Made by a program: the position numbers and the translations under genes. The notes below the pieces were generated by a model. It saw only the letters and a list, made by a program, of their open reading frames with translations. It searched no databases and was not told the DNA's origin. DNA of 64,000 bases from Photobacterium sanguinicancri (GTDB lineage Bacteria > Pseudomonadota > Gammaproteobacteria > Enterobacterales > Vibrionaceae): the NCBI RefSeq assembly GCF_024346675.1, contig NZ_AP024851.1, positions 248,001-312,000 of the forward strand. The letters run 5' to 3'. Of this stretch, positions 55,179-63,487 are shown piece after piece; position 1 is the first letter of the stretch, and each line of letters starts with the position of its first letter.

Positions 55179-55649
55179 GTGCATTATCATAACTATTACC
55201 CTGTCGATGTTGTAAACGGACCAGGTACACGTTGCTCGTTGTTTGTTTCTGGCTGTGTGCATCAATGCCGTGGTTGTTACAACAAAAGCACGTGGCGGTT
55301 GGATAGCGGACATTTTTTCACGCAGCAAATGGAAGATCGTGTGATTGCGGATTTGAATGATACACGTATCAAGCGTCGTGGTTTATCACTATCAGGGGGT
55401 GATCCCCTTCATCCAGAGAATGTGTCATCAGTGCTTAAGCTGGTGCTACGTGTGCGTGAAGAGTGCCCAGATAAAGATATTTGGCTATGGACAGGCTATT
55501 TGCTTAATGAGTTAAGTGCAGAGCAGCAAGCGGTAATCGATCTTGTTGACGTCATGATTGATGGTAAATTTGAACAAGAAAAGTATGACCCGTCTCTTGT
55601 GTGGCGTGGAAGTGAAAATCAAGTGATCCATTATTTTAAAGATTTATGA
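55179..55649 (+). CDS. nrdG: Anaerobic ribonucleotide reductase-activating protein
   Basis: Radical-SAM activase of 156 residues that installs the glycyl radical on NrdD. The [4Fe-4S] motif CxxxCxxC is Cys26, Cys30, Cys33 (GCVHQCRGCYN), followed by GLSLSGGDPLHP (SAM binding) and WLWTGY. The GTG start has GAGG upstream. Second gene of the nrdDG operon. Confidence 0.96.
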   Translation: MHYHNYYPVDVVNGPGTRCSLFVSGCVHQCRGCYNKSTWRLDSGHFFTQQMEDRVIADLNDTRIKRRGLSLSGGDPLHPENVSSVLKLVLRVREECPDKDIWLWTGYLLNELSAEQQAVIDLVDVMIDGKFEQEKYDPSLVWRGSENQVIHYFKDL

Positions 55650-55708
55650 GCAAAAGTGCTCGGCTCTACACTAGTGAGTGACTTGTAGGTAGCTACAGAT
55701 CCAAAAAG

Positions 55709-55731
55709 TTATCCACTGTTTCTGTGTATAA
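55709..55731. promoter_or_regulatory. Two facing DnaA-type boxes after nrdG
   Basis: TTATCCACT (55709-55717, one mismatch to TTATNCACA) and TGTGTATAA (55723-55731, the exact complement of TTATACACA), separated by 5 bp and facing each other. The rest of 55650-55990 holds no gene; it is the upstream region of the EIIC-EAL gene. Confidence 0.45.
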
Positions 55732-55990
55732 CCAGGGGGAAATCGAGTGGGTGAATAATTTACTTGTTTTCCTTCAAGCTATATATACTCCTACTAAACA
55801 ACAGTTCTAACCCGTTCTGTTCCTTTCTTTTGGTTGCTCATAGCCTTACATCCTGATTCTCTATAGGTATTAGTCACCTCCAATTATACTAAAGTTATTG
55901 AATATTCACTTAGCATAGATAGAATAACGTTCATGCTTCTTATCTAACGATACAGTCATGCCTTTAAGGAATGATGCGTGAGGTTCTTTC

Positions 55991-58018
55991 GTGCTTTCTC
56001 AGCTTATTACTCGCCTTTCTAACAATAGAATTGCAATTGCGCTATGTAATGTTTTTATTATGGCTTTGCCTATTTCATTACTAGCAACTTTTTGCAATCT
56101 ATTAGAGATCTTTGCATTTAGAATGGAGTGGCTATCGTTTGCTGAAACGATTGGGAGTATTGGGCGGTTAACTGCACATATATTTCCAATATTGATTAAT
56201 ATCTATATGGCAATGTACTTATCTGATACGCATCGTCTGCCTAAATCGGCCACAATAGCATGCTCCTTAGTGGCGTTTTTTATTGTATCGTATCAATGGA
56301 CATTTATTTCTACTGTTATTCCATTACCTAATAGCTTCGCTGTTGCTTTGTTGAGCGCGTTCATGACTTCCACACTTATTAGCATAATTAACCGTACCAA
56401 GTTAATGCATGTTGATCTATCAAGCAGTGTCGTGGATAACAGCTTAAAAGTGCTTGCTTGTTACATGCTTTCACTAACGAGTATTGTGTTGGTCAGTAGT
56501 TTTATTAAAGTTATGCTCATGCCGACGCTTTCTTTGTATAACTGGTTTCCAGTTTTAAATCCGTTAGATTTTACCGATGCAATGATTTATGAATTTATTA
56601 GAAGCATATTATGGTCATTTGGCATTAATGGTCATAATGTATTGCATACTTATAAATCTGAGCTCTATGATATTACGGTTGCTAATATTGAAGCATGGCG
56701 AAATAGTGGTGATGCACTGAATATTATTAGCGCAAATTTCTATGATTTTTTCACCGGCATGGGGGGGAGTGGCAATACCTTTAGTTTGGTTGTTTGCATG
56801 TTACTGTTTGCAAAAAATCGTGGTTATAAAACGTTAGCTAAAGCAGTGTTTATTCTTGCGTTGTTTAATATCAATGAACCACTATTATTTGGTATACCGA
56901 TCATTTTTAACCCTATTATGTTAATACCATTTATATTAGTGCCACAAGTTAGCCTTGTTATTGCATATTTTGCTTTTTGGATTGGTTGGGTTGAACCGAT
57001 AAATGAAGTTAATAGCTGGCTGCTACCTCCGTTATTAAGTGGTTATTTATCAACAGGCGGAACGGCTGGTGGCGTTATTTTACAAATTGTCATTTTAGTG
57101 GTTGGTGTAGCAATGTATTATCCATTTTTCAAAATAATGGATACACGTAGTGAAGGAATTGACGTTACGCGTATCTTCAACCGACGCTTTTTTGTTAATA
57201 GCGATATGGCAGTTAAATCTAAGTTAGCCAGTTTCATACCTTCTATGCAAAGTAACTTACAAGCGCAACGTGATGTCGAAAGGCTAAATGCAGAAGGTGA
57301 AATGATTCTGTATTATCAGCCACAAGTTGATGTAAAAGATGGCCAGATAGTCGGTATGGAAGCCCTGTTACGTTATCGGACCCGCAATGGTGACATACTA
57401 CCACCGACGTTTATTCAATCCTTCTCACAGCTTCAGATGATGCCTGAACTTGATTATTGGGTGATCGAACAAGCAATACAAGCAACGTCACCTTATAGCA
57501 GTCGGCCTGGTTTTTTACTGTCGATCAATGTGTCATCAGATACAATTCTGACGAAAGGCTTTGTAAAATATCTCGATAAACTGATCATTGGTAGCTCTTT
57601 AAAGTATGAGCAGATTGAGATTGAAATTACAGAAGAACTGCTCGTCTCTGATGAGGTAATGACAGCCGAAGTGATAAACCAACTACGAACTTTAGGTGTG
57701 TCAGTTGCCTTGGACGATTTTGGCACAGGTTTTTCTTCTTTAGCATACTTATCACGGTACGACTTCGACAAGATTAAGGTTGATCGCTCCCTGATCCAGA
57801 AACTGGATACAGCAAGGGGTAAAGAGTTACTTCGTATTGTTGTTGAGCTTGGTAAAGTTACCAATGCTAAATTGGTTGTTGAAGGCGTAGAAACACACGA
57901 AGAGCTTCAATATATATCCTCCTTAGGAGTGCGTTATGTTCAAGGGTTCTATTATTACAAAGCGATGCCACTTGATAATATTGTAACCTTAATGGATGCT
58001 GAAAGAGTAGTGGTTTAA
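55991..58018 (+). CDS. PTS EIIC-EAL fusion: predicted c-di-GMP phosphodiesterase
   Basis: Protein of 675 residues joining a sugar-PTS permease domain (EIIC, lactose/cellobiose type; about 1-380) to an EAL domain (about 430-670). EIIC hallmarks are GINGHN (211-216), the NEPLLFG motif (295-301) and IFNP (305-308). No EIIA or EIIB is attached or encoded nearby, so it likely binds rather than phosphorylates sugar. The EAL domain keeps EALLR (457-461), INVS, EITEEL, ALDDFGTGFSS, KVDRS, EGVET and QGFYY, so it should degrade c-di-GMP. Predicted role: coupling sugar sensing in the membrane to c-di-GMP. GTG start with GAGG upstream. Confidence 0.92.
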   Translation: MLSQLITRLSNNRIAIALCNVFIMALPISLLATFCNLLEIFAFRMEWLSFAETIGSIGRLTAHIFPILINIYMAMYLSDTHRLPKSATIACSLVAFFIVSYQWTFISTVIPLPNSFAVALLSAFMTSTLISIINRTKLMHVDLSSSVVDNSLKVLACYMLSLTSIVLVSSFIKVMLMPTLSLYNWFPVLNPLDFTDAMIYEFIRSILWSFGINGHNVLHTYKSELYDITVANIEAWRNSGDALNIISANFYDFFTGMGGSGNTFSLVVCMLLFAKNRGYKTLAKAVFILALFNINEPLLFGIPIIFNPIMLIPFILVPQVSLVIAYFAFWIGWVEPINEVNSWLLPPLLSGYLSTGGTAGGVILQIVILVVGVAMYYPFFKIMDTRSEGIDVTRIFNRRFFVNSDMAVKSKLASFIPSMQSNLQAQRDVERLNAEGEMILYYQPQVDVKDGQIVGMEALLRYRTRNGDILPPTFIQSFSQLQMMPELDYWVIEQAIQATSPYSSRPGFLLSINVSSDTILTKGFVKYLDKLIIGSSLKYEQIEIEITEELLVSDEVMTAEVINQLRTLGVSVALDDFGTGFSSLAYLSRYDFDKIKVDRSLIQKLDTARGKELLRIVVELGKVTNAKLVVEGVETHEELQYISSLGVRYVQGFYYYKAMPLDNIVTLMDAERVVV

Positions 58019-58079
58019 TAGTAAATAAATTGAACTAATTGATTCTGAATGAGCGTTGAATATATACAATGTAATATCA

Positions 58080-58106
58080 AATGGATGTTTATATTCAACA
58101 TCCATT
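58080..58106 (+). terminator. Hairpin after the EIIC-EAL gene
   Basis: 10-bp stem AATGGATGTT/AACATCCATT with a 7-nt loop, but no real T-run, so termination is uncertain. Confidence 0.4.
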
Positions 58107-58235
58107 AAGTTTCACTTGCTACTCTTATTGTGTAACAAAAATTCAATGTTGATATTGTTAGTTGTCAATCTGTAACAGGGGATATTCTATATTCAAGAAT
58201 ACTGTACATATTGACGATTTAATTAAGGTGGTCCT

Positions 58236-58439
58236 ATGAAAAAACTATTAGCTTCAGTGTTTTTGTTTTCATTCTTCTCTGCTAACGTAATGGCAAATGA
58301 AGCTCAGGTCGAGAAAACGGGAAACATAAATCCTACTATTTGTGCATCAGCTCAGTTGACTAAAGACAGCAATAATATGGATGGTAGTGATGTTGCAAAC
58401 TATTTATCATGTAAACGTAATAATATGATTGAAGAATAA
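58236..58439 (+). CDS. Small secreted protein (67 aa)
   Basis: AAGGTGG precedes the ATG. A signal peptide (MKKLLASVFLFSFFSANVMA) is followed by a 46-residue mature part with two cysteines (PTICASAQ and YLSCKRNN), which could form a disulfide. No family recognised. A hairpin follows the gene (58460-58487, 8-bp stem GAAGGGTA/TACCCTTC). Confidence 0.68.
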   Translation: MKKLLASVFLFSFFSANVMANEAQVEKTGNINPTICASAQLTKDSNNMDGSDVANYLSCKRNNMIEE

Positions 58440-58624
58440 CATGATATTTTATCAGTACAGAAGGGTAGGCACGCGTGTTTACCCTTCATCTCACCTTTAT
58501 AATTCAAATGATTAGCCTCGACACCTTGTGTTCGTTAGCAAGTTTTTGACTCTGAAATTTATTTTACAGAATGGCGCTAAATAAGGTAAAGTCTGCGCCT
58601 ATTTGTAAAATGAGTTTATGACTT

Positions 58625-58888
58625 ATGTCTCGTACGATTCTTTATACCTATAAGATGCAGGAAAAAACACTGACGTTTTCATACGATCAGTACCGCACGA
58701 TTCAAGAAGCGGTTGCTGCTGAAGAAGGTATTGATTTAACAGCTTTTCTTAAAATGGAACAGCAAGTAGAAGCGGTTTCAAAATCAGCGAAAGCAGCGAA
58801 AGATTACCGTGATAACTACTTTAAAAAACTCGGTTTTGGCCGTATTACGCTGGCACAAAAAGAAAACCGCGGTGTTGGTCATAAATAA
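58625..58888 (+). CDS. Small conserved protein, DUF2960-like
   Basis: Soluble protein of 87 residues: MSRTILYTYKMQEKTLTFSYDQYRTI, then LTAFLKMEQQVE and KDYRDNYFKKLGFGRI. This fits my memory of DUF2960, a short gammaproteobacterial family common in Vibrionaceae with unknown function; the name could not be checked. Convergent with the globin gene. Confidence 0.75.
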   Translation: MSRTILYTYKMQEKTLTFSYDQYRTIQEAVAAEEGIDLTAFLKMEQQVEAVSKSAKAAKDYRDNYFKKLGFGRITLAQKENRGVGHK

Positions 58889-58924
58889 TCACGACCTATG
58901 AGTGGTGGGGTAGTTGCAGGGCAA

Positions 58925-59323
58925 TTACCCACATTCTTTACGCATAATCTGCAAACCATCTTCAAAACAATGTTCCCATGCATCTCTAACGGTTTCACTG
59001 AAGTCAGGATCGCAGATCGCGACGGCCTCTAGTAAACACATGAACCAAACCGTTAAGTCATCTTCACTGATACCAAGCCCATTTTTGCCATGGCGTAATG
59101 CGTAGACTTTTACACTTGCCCGAGCAGAATCAGAAGTAGATGCCAACATAATGATCATTAATGATGCTTTCATCATTGTCATTTGTCTTTTCATATCGAC
59201 ACCATCAAACATCAACTTGAACCTTTCACCTTTTTCAAAAAACTTGGTGTAAAAGATTTCAAGAAAGGCTTCATCACGATGACAACGTTCGTAACTGTCA
59301 TTAAATACTTGATTAAAATCCAT
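58925..59323 (-). CDS. Globin-family protein
   Basis: Protein of 132 residues with globin-like helices. KVYALRHGKNGLGISEDDLTVW contains the likely proximal heme ligand His78, as in the LxxxHxxxG(I/V)xxxxY pattern of single-domain globins. FYTKFFEKGERFKLMF fits helices B-C. Such proteins bind oxygen or nitric oxide. ATG 59323 has AGGTGA upstream; the frame extends 28 codons further without family likeness. Confidence 0.8.
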   Translation of the reverse strand: MDFNQVFNDSYERCHRDEAFLEIFYTKFFEKGERFKLMFDGVDMKRQMTMMKASLMIIMLASTSDSARASVKVYALRHGKNGLGISEDDLTVWFMCLLEAVAICDPDFSETVRDAWEHCFEDGLQIMRKECG

Positions 59324-59500
59324 ATTTTCACCTAATGCATCAGAAAATAATAAAAAATCACTGTTGACTACAAAGGTATTGGGAAAAAGCATGAGTTGCG
59401 AATGCAATAGTAAATACTGTGACGGATATACAATCGTGGGGCAAGAAAGCTACGGCTATGAATGGTATTACTCTGGCTTCAAATAGCAAACAACGATATT

Positions 59501-59530
59501 ACCTAAGCCGACAATGACGTCGGCTCAGGT
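59501..59530 (-). terminator. Candidate terminator after rarD
   Basis: Stem AGCCGAC/GTCGGCT extended by ACCT/AGGT (one mismatch), 6-nt loop, 15 bp after the rarD stop on the minus strand. The T-run is weak. Confidence 0.55.
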
Positions 59531-59544
59531 AAGTGAAGAGGGTA

Positions 59545-60444
59545 TTAGGCTTGTAAGCGTTTGCTTCGTTTAAACATTCTTAATATGGCTTCTAGTGTAC
59601 ACAATAGTAACCCTAGCCAAATAAGGCCAAAGCTGACCGCTTTCACGCCGTCAAACACTTCATTGAATAAAAGAACAGCTAACAAGAATTGCAAGCTTGG
59701 CTCGATGTATTGCATTAAACCAACCATCGTCAGGCTGGTACGGTTAATTGCTAAGGCGAAAAAGACCAAAGGTGCCAATGTTACAGGTGCTGATCCGATA
59801 TAGAGTAATTGCGTACCAAAATCTGCACTTAATGCTGTGCTTGTGCCCTGACTGTAACCCCATAACAAATACAGGATGGCAAAAGGTGCGAGTATTGCAG
59901 ACTCTAAAGTGACAGATGTCATGGCATCAAAACGGATATTTTTCTTACATAAACCATAGAGTGCAAAGAAGCTGCCCATGATTAGGGATATCCAAGGCAA
60001 TTCACCGTAATGCCATACTTGATAGGCAATTCCTAACACGCCTAATACTACAGCCATCATTTGCGCGAGAGACAAGCGCTCTTTCAAGAAGATCACAGCT
60101 AACGCAATGGCAAATAAAGGGTTAATGAAAAAACCAAGGCTAGCGGCTAGCACTTGACCATGGGTCATAGCCCAAGTAAAAGCGTACCAAGACACACACA
60201 TGATTAAACCGGCAATCACGGTCATGATGAGCGATCGTTTATCTTGCCAAACAGAAGATAATGATGGCAAAGGCTGGCGCAATACCCAACAGATTAACAG
60301 CATAGATGGCACGGAAAATATAATACGTAGAGCGAGTAAATCGTTAATATCCGCACCTGGCAGATATTGGTAATACAAAGGCAGTAAGCCCCATAGCACA
60401 AACGAGAAAGCGGCTAGTGCATTACCCGCACGTTGAGATTGCAT
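59545..60444 (-). CDS. rarD: RarD, EamA-family transporter
   Basis: Inner-membrane protein of 299 residues with ten helices. The RarD-specific pattern is clear: AAFSFVLWGLLPLYYQYL at the N-terminus, SWYAFTWAMTHGQVLAASLGFFINPL near 84-110, and ALYGLCKKNIRFD. RarD was named for chloramphenicol sensitivity; its substrate is unknown. ATG 60444. Confidence 0.93.
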   Translation of the reverse strand: MQSQRAGNALAAFSFVLWGLLPLYYQYLPGADINDLLALRIIFSVPSMLLICWVLRQPLPSLSSVWQDKRSLIMTVIAGLIMCVSWYAFTWAMTHGQVLAASLGFFINPLFAIALAVIFLKERLSLAQMMAVVLGVLGIAYQVWHYGELPWISLIMGSFFALYGLCKKNIRFDAMTSVTLESAILAPFAILYLLWGYSQGTSTALSADFGTQLLYIGSAPVTLAPLVFFALAINRTSLTMVGLMQYIEPSLQFLLAVLLFNEVFDGVKAVSFGLIWLGLLLCTLEAILRMFKRSKRLQA

Positions 60445-60554
60445 GAGTAAACCATAATAATAAAGTAGTCAGGAATTATGCGATTTTGTCATTAAAGTGC
60501 ATTTTCGAGAAGCTATTTATCATACATTTTGATGAAAAATAATCAGTTTTCGCA

Positions 60555-61151
60555 TTACTTTTTTAATGCCGTCACTGTATAGACAGTCCAATAACGTTGT
60601 TCGCCAGTTAACTGAGAAGAGCGTTCTCTTTTTTCTTGCCAAGCGATGACATAGAATCCCTCTAGTAAGTCTTCTATCTCTTCTTTGGTATGGGTAAGAA
60701 TCGGTAATTTTTCATCGATACCGATGTCATCTTTGCCAATAAAATGCCCGCAAAAAATACCGCCGCTAAATAGACTTTTCACCATGTTTTTCCAAAAAAT
60801 AGCAAACTCATTGGGTTCACTATAAAACAAGCAGGCACTTGCATTGACGAGGTGAGATCTGGGGAAGTGGTATTCACCGAAAGAGCTGATTTTGACGTCA
60901 AGCATAGGGTTTGATGCCGCTAAGCTGTGTTGTGCCAATTTTTCTATAGTGGGTAAGTCTTTATCAAAAGCATAAACTTGAAAACCTTGTTCAAGCAAAT
61001 ACAAAGCATCACGTCCTGCGCCGCAGCCACAATCAACAGCAATATTCATTGATTGCCGCTCGCCAAGAAATTGATTTGCTTCAACTACGTGTGAACGTGG
61101 TGGAAGTAATGATTGCGTGTTGAGGTAGCTCAACCAGTCGACCGTAGCCAT
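60555..61151 (-). CDS. SAM-dependent methyltransferase, TehB-like
   Basis: Cytosolic class I methyltransferase of 198 residues from ATG 61151. Motif I is IAVDCGCGAGRDALYLLEQGF (about 37-57), the acidic strand 2 end is YAFDKD, and motif post-I/II follows at LVNASACLFY. TehB-type proteins methylate tellurite or small thiol compounds; this member's substrate is unknown. The open frame 10 codons longer lacks a better ribosome site. Confidence 0.85.
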   Translation of the reverse strand: MATVDWLSYLNTQSLLPPRSHVVEANQFLGERQSMNIAVDCGCGAGRDALYLLEQGFQVYAFDKDLPTIEKLAQHSLAASNPMLDVKISSFGEYHFPRSHLVNASACLFYSEPNEFAIFWKNMVKSLFSGGIFCGHFIGKDDIGIDEKLPILTHTKEEIEDLLEGFYVIAWQEKRERSSQLTGEQRYWTVYTVTALKK

Positions 61152-61339
61152 AACTCGCCTTGTTGTGACCAAAATGCTCACTAAGTATAACGACTAGCTA
61201 AGGCCATGATTGCTCACTTTTTGGACATAAGGTGCTAGTTGCAAAATTTGGTCATAATAACTTCACGTTTTACTCGTAATTTTTGATAAAATAAGCTTCA
61301 ATCATCGCCAATTTGGCAACGAACAGTAGAGAGAAAATT

Positions 61340-61693
61340 ATGACCAAGTTAACGTCGGATATCCAAGCTAATCAGGATCTATTCGTGACTGAAAGCCAAG
61401 AGACACGTTTTGTTTGGGGTCTTTGTAATGAAGAAGGTGATTGGCTAGCCGTTGACTCTTCTGAATTCGAAAACTCAGAAGTGATGCCATTTTGGTCAAA
61501 CAAAGAAGATGCACAGACTCATTGTGTTGATGAGTGGGCTGAATTCCGCGTTGCAGAATTACCGCTAGATATCTTTGTTGAAGACTGGATGATCACTCTT
61601 GCTGAAGATGGTGTTCTAGTGGGTCTTAACTGGACTGATCAACTTGAAGGTGGCGAAAAAGAGCCATCAGATGTTGTAAAGCTTTACATCTAA
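61340..61693 (+). CDS. DUF2750 family protein
   Basis: Acidic soluble protein of 117 residues from ATG 61340. RFVWGLCNEEGDWLAVDS, then MPFWSNKEDAQTHCVDEW and VLVGLNWTDQ, are the conserved blocks of DUF2750. Function unknown. Strong promoter and terminator suggest an independent gene. Confidence 0.88.
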   Translation: MTKLTSDIQANQDLFVTESQETRFVWGLCNEEGDWLAVDSSEFENSEVMPFWSNKEDAQTHCVDEWAEFRVAELPLDIFVEDWMITLAEDGVLVGLNWTDQLEGGEKEPSDVVKLYI

Positions 61694-61750
61694 TTAGCGC
61701 ACCTTGTTAATAGCGGTATGCTAGTGACATTGTATATGCTCTAAGACCCA

Positions 61751-61782
61751 AACGGTTCTGAAGTGATTCAGAGCCGTTTTTG
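61751..61782. terminator. Rho-independent terminator
   Basis: 12-bp stem AACGGTTCTGAA/TTCAGAGCCGTT (one G-T pair) with a GTGA tetraloop and five T's, between the convergent DUF2750 and TDT genes. Confidence 0.92.
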
Positions 61783-61827
61783 TATCCATAATAATCAAGA
61801 ATGGTAAAGGCGGTATTAATCAGCGGA

Positions 61828-62799
61828 CTATGACAGTGATGGTTTAGCGTATGTTCTTGATTGATATTGGGCATAGTAATAACGGCCGTATTGATAGCTC
61901 ACCCAAGCCACCAGACCTGTCGCCACTGTGATTTCTAACAAACCTAGTTTTTCTAGCCATGCCCACTGTGGAAAATCTTCAATCAAAAACTGCTTTAAAC
62001 GCTCACTTGCAACGGCGCTGATCACTGACGGAAAGGTCACAGCGGCAAGCGAGGGTTGAAAGCGCTGCTTTAATAAGTCGAAATAGCATAAGTACACCAG
62101 AATCGTCATGGTGATCCCCACGCCAGCTAAAGCACCAGTCAGAATTAGGTCGGGTTCTTGTACGTTCAGTAGATATGCAGCGAGAGATAAATTTACCGGG
62201 GCTGCCATGATAGCAAGCGTTGGGCGTGCCTTTCTTGGTAAGCGACCAGCAAAGCACAAGCGGTAGAGTACAACGGGTAACATAATGAAATATAGGGTAA
62301 TGCAAATGTCTGTCATGGCTAGCGAGAAGGTGTGATGGCCAATCTGCACGCCTGCTAATGTGCCGCTAATTGCCCCTACTGGGTATAAAAACCAACTCGG
62401 GTACATGTGGATCAAGCGGAAATTACGCAGCTGAAAGTAAAAAAAGCACACTAGCATGACAAAGTGAAGCGATAGCGCGGGATACCAGAGTAACCGGGCA
62501 CTATAGATGTGGATCGATGACAAATAATCAGCGAGCACTAACAGCGTCATTGTCATTGGTGCCATTAAACTGCCATAGAGCGGGTGTTTTAAATCTTGAA
62601 GAAACAAGCTTGGGTTGAGTAAGTACTTCAATAGAACGGGACAGAGTAAACATGCACCTATAAAGGCGAAAACACTGCGTAGCGCATGTGAATATTCAGG
62701 TATAAATAAAGACCAAGCAAGGCCTAGGCCGGTCGTACCAAGAGCGAGTGCCGCTTGCGCGGTAGGAATGCGTTGTAGTCGGTACCCTAAACTTGCCAT
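61828..62799 (-). CDS. TDT-family transporter (TehA/SLAC1-like)
   Basis: Inner-membrane protein of 323 residues with ten helices, matching the tellurite-resistance/dicarboxylate transporter family. IPTAQAALALGTTGLGLAW near the N-terminus corresponds to the conserved helix 1, and LYGSLMAPMTMTLLVLADYL to helix 3. Relatives include TehA, plant SLAC1 anion channels and malate exporters. Substrate unknown. The TehB-like methyltransferase 680 bp away is separated by another gene, so this is not a tehAB operon. Confidence 0.87.
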   Translation of the reverse strand: MASLGYRLQRIPTAQAALALGTTGLGLAWSLFIPEYSHALRSVFAFIGACLLCPVLLKYLLNPSLFLQDLKHPLYGSLMAPMTMTLLVLADYLSSIHIYSARLLWYPALSLHFVMLVCFFYFQLRNFRLIHMYPSWFLYPVGAISGTLAGVQIGHHTFSLAMTDICITLYFIMLPVVLYRLCFAGRLPRKARPTLAIMAAPVNLSLAAYLLNVQEPDLILTGALAGVGITMTILVYLCYFDLLKQRFQPSLAAVTFPSVISAVASERLKQFLIEDFPQWAWLEKLGLLEITVATGLVAWVSYQYGRYYYAQYQSRTYAKPSLS

Positions 62800-63487
62800 T
62801 TATGCTGTATTACCTGGTAAAGATGAAAAGATTTTGGCGATATTTTACACTGAATACGTCGTCAAATTCATGCGGTAATCGGCAATAATCACTTTTTATA
62901 AGGTATTTCAATTGGTTAAAATTGCCTTTTTCAAAAGGTGATCAAAGCCGTAAAAAATCATTATTTAATTTGCTAAAAGCCAGATTTATGACCATATTTA
63001 TAGTGAACCTGCAATGAGTTGTTTCTTAGCGTTTCGGAGGAAAGCTGTTTTAATCTGTCTCAAGGGTGTAGGTTCGGATGTAAAGAGTGGAAAATGTACT
63101 CTTGCATCGTCAAATGCATCAGTAGTGATTTAGCTGATACATTACAATTTGGATAGCAACAAAAAACCAAAATACTTCTTCGCTAAATTATAGCGCTCGA
63201 TCAACGATTAACGTTACGAGCACGGCAAACTCAACGTAGTGAGTGGCGAAGCCTGATATAAAGTTACATTTGTTACAAGAGACATAGCAACATAGCTCCA
63301 CGTACAATGTTACATGAGTCAAGATGTACAATGTTACCGTACACGAAACATGATAGACAGTAACAAAGTAGAGTAACAAATGGCCTTGAGTGTACTTGAA
63401 CTAGGTAGACTAAGGATCAAAACACACAAGCCGCACTGCAATGGTGCGGCTTTTCTATTTAGTGTGTAATAAAAGCCAAACTAATCC
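62800..63487. other. Long non-coding region, 688 bp
   Basis: No supported coding frame. From 63190 to 63390 there are many TGTTAC/GTAAC words: GTACAATGTTAC occurs exactly twice (63302-63313 and 63326-63337), and ATTTGTTAC (63268-63276) is matched by its complement at 63373-63381. A terminator-like hairpin lies at 63428-63456. An unannotated small RNA is possible but unproven. Confidence 0.5.
63428..63456. terminator. Terminator 3' of the GGDEF gene
   Basis: 9-bp stem AAGCCGCAC/GTGCGGCTT, 7-nt loop. It lies 32 bp past the stop of the minus-strand GGDEF gene; its T-run is actually better on the plus strand (TTTTCT). Confidence 0.7.

Noticed and set aside
55709..55731. Replication origin suggested by DnaA-type boxes
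   Set aside because: Only two boxes, no AT-rich unwinding repeats and no origin-linked genes such as dnaA, rctB or parAB nearby.
60555..62799. tehAB tellurite-resistance operon
   Set aside because: The TehB-like and TehA-like genes are separated by the plus-strand DUF2750 gene and its terminator, so they are not an operon.
63428..63456. Orphan plus-strand terminator marking a small RNA
   Set aside because: The hairpin is equally well explained as the terminator of the minus-strand GGDEF gene 32 bp away; no plus-strand promoter was convincing.
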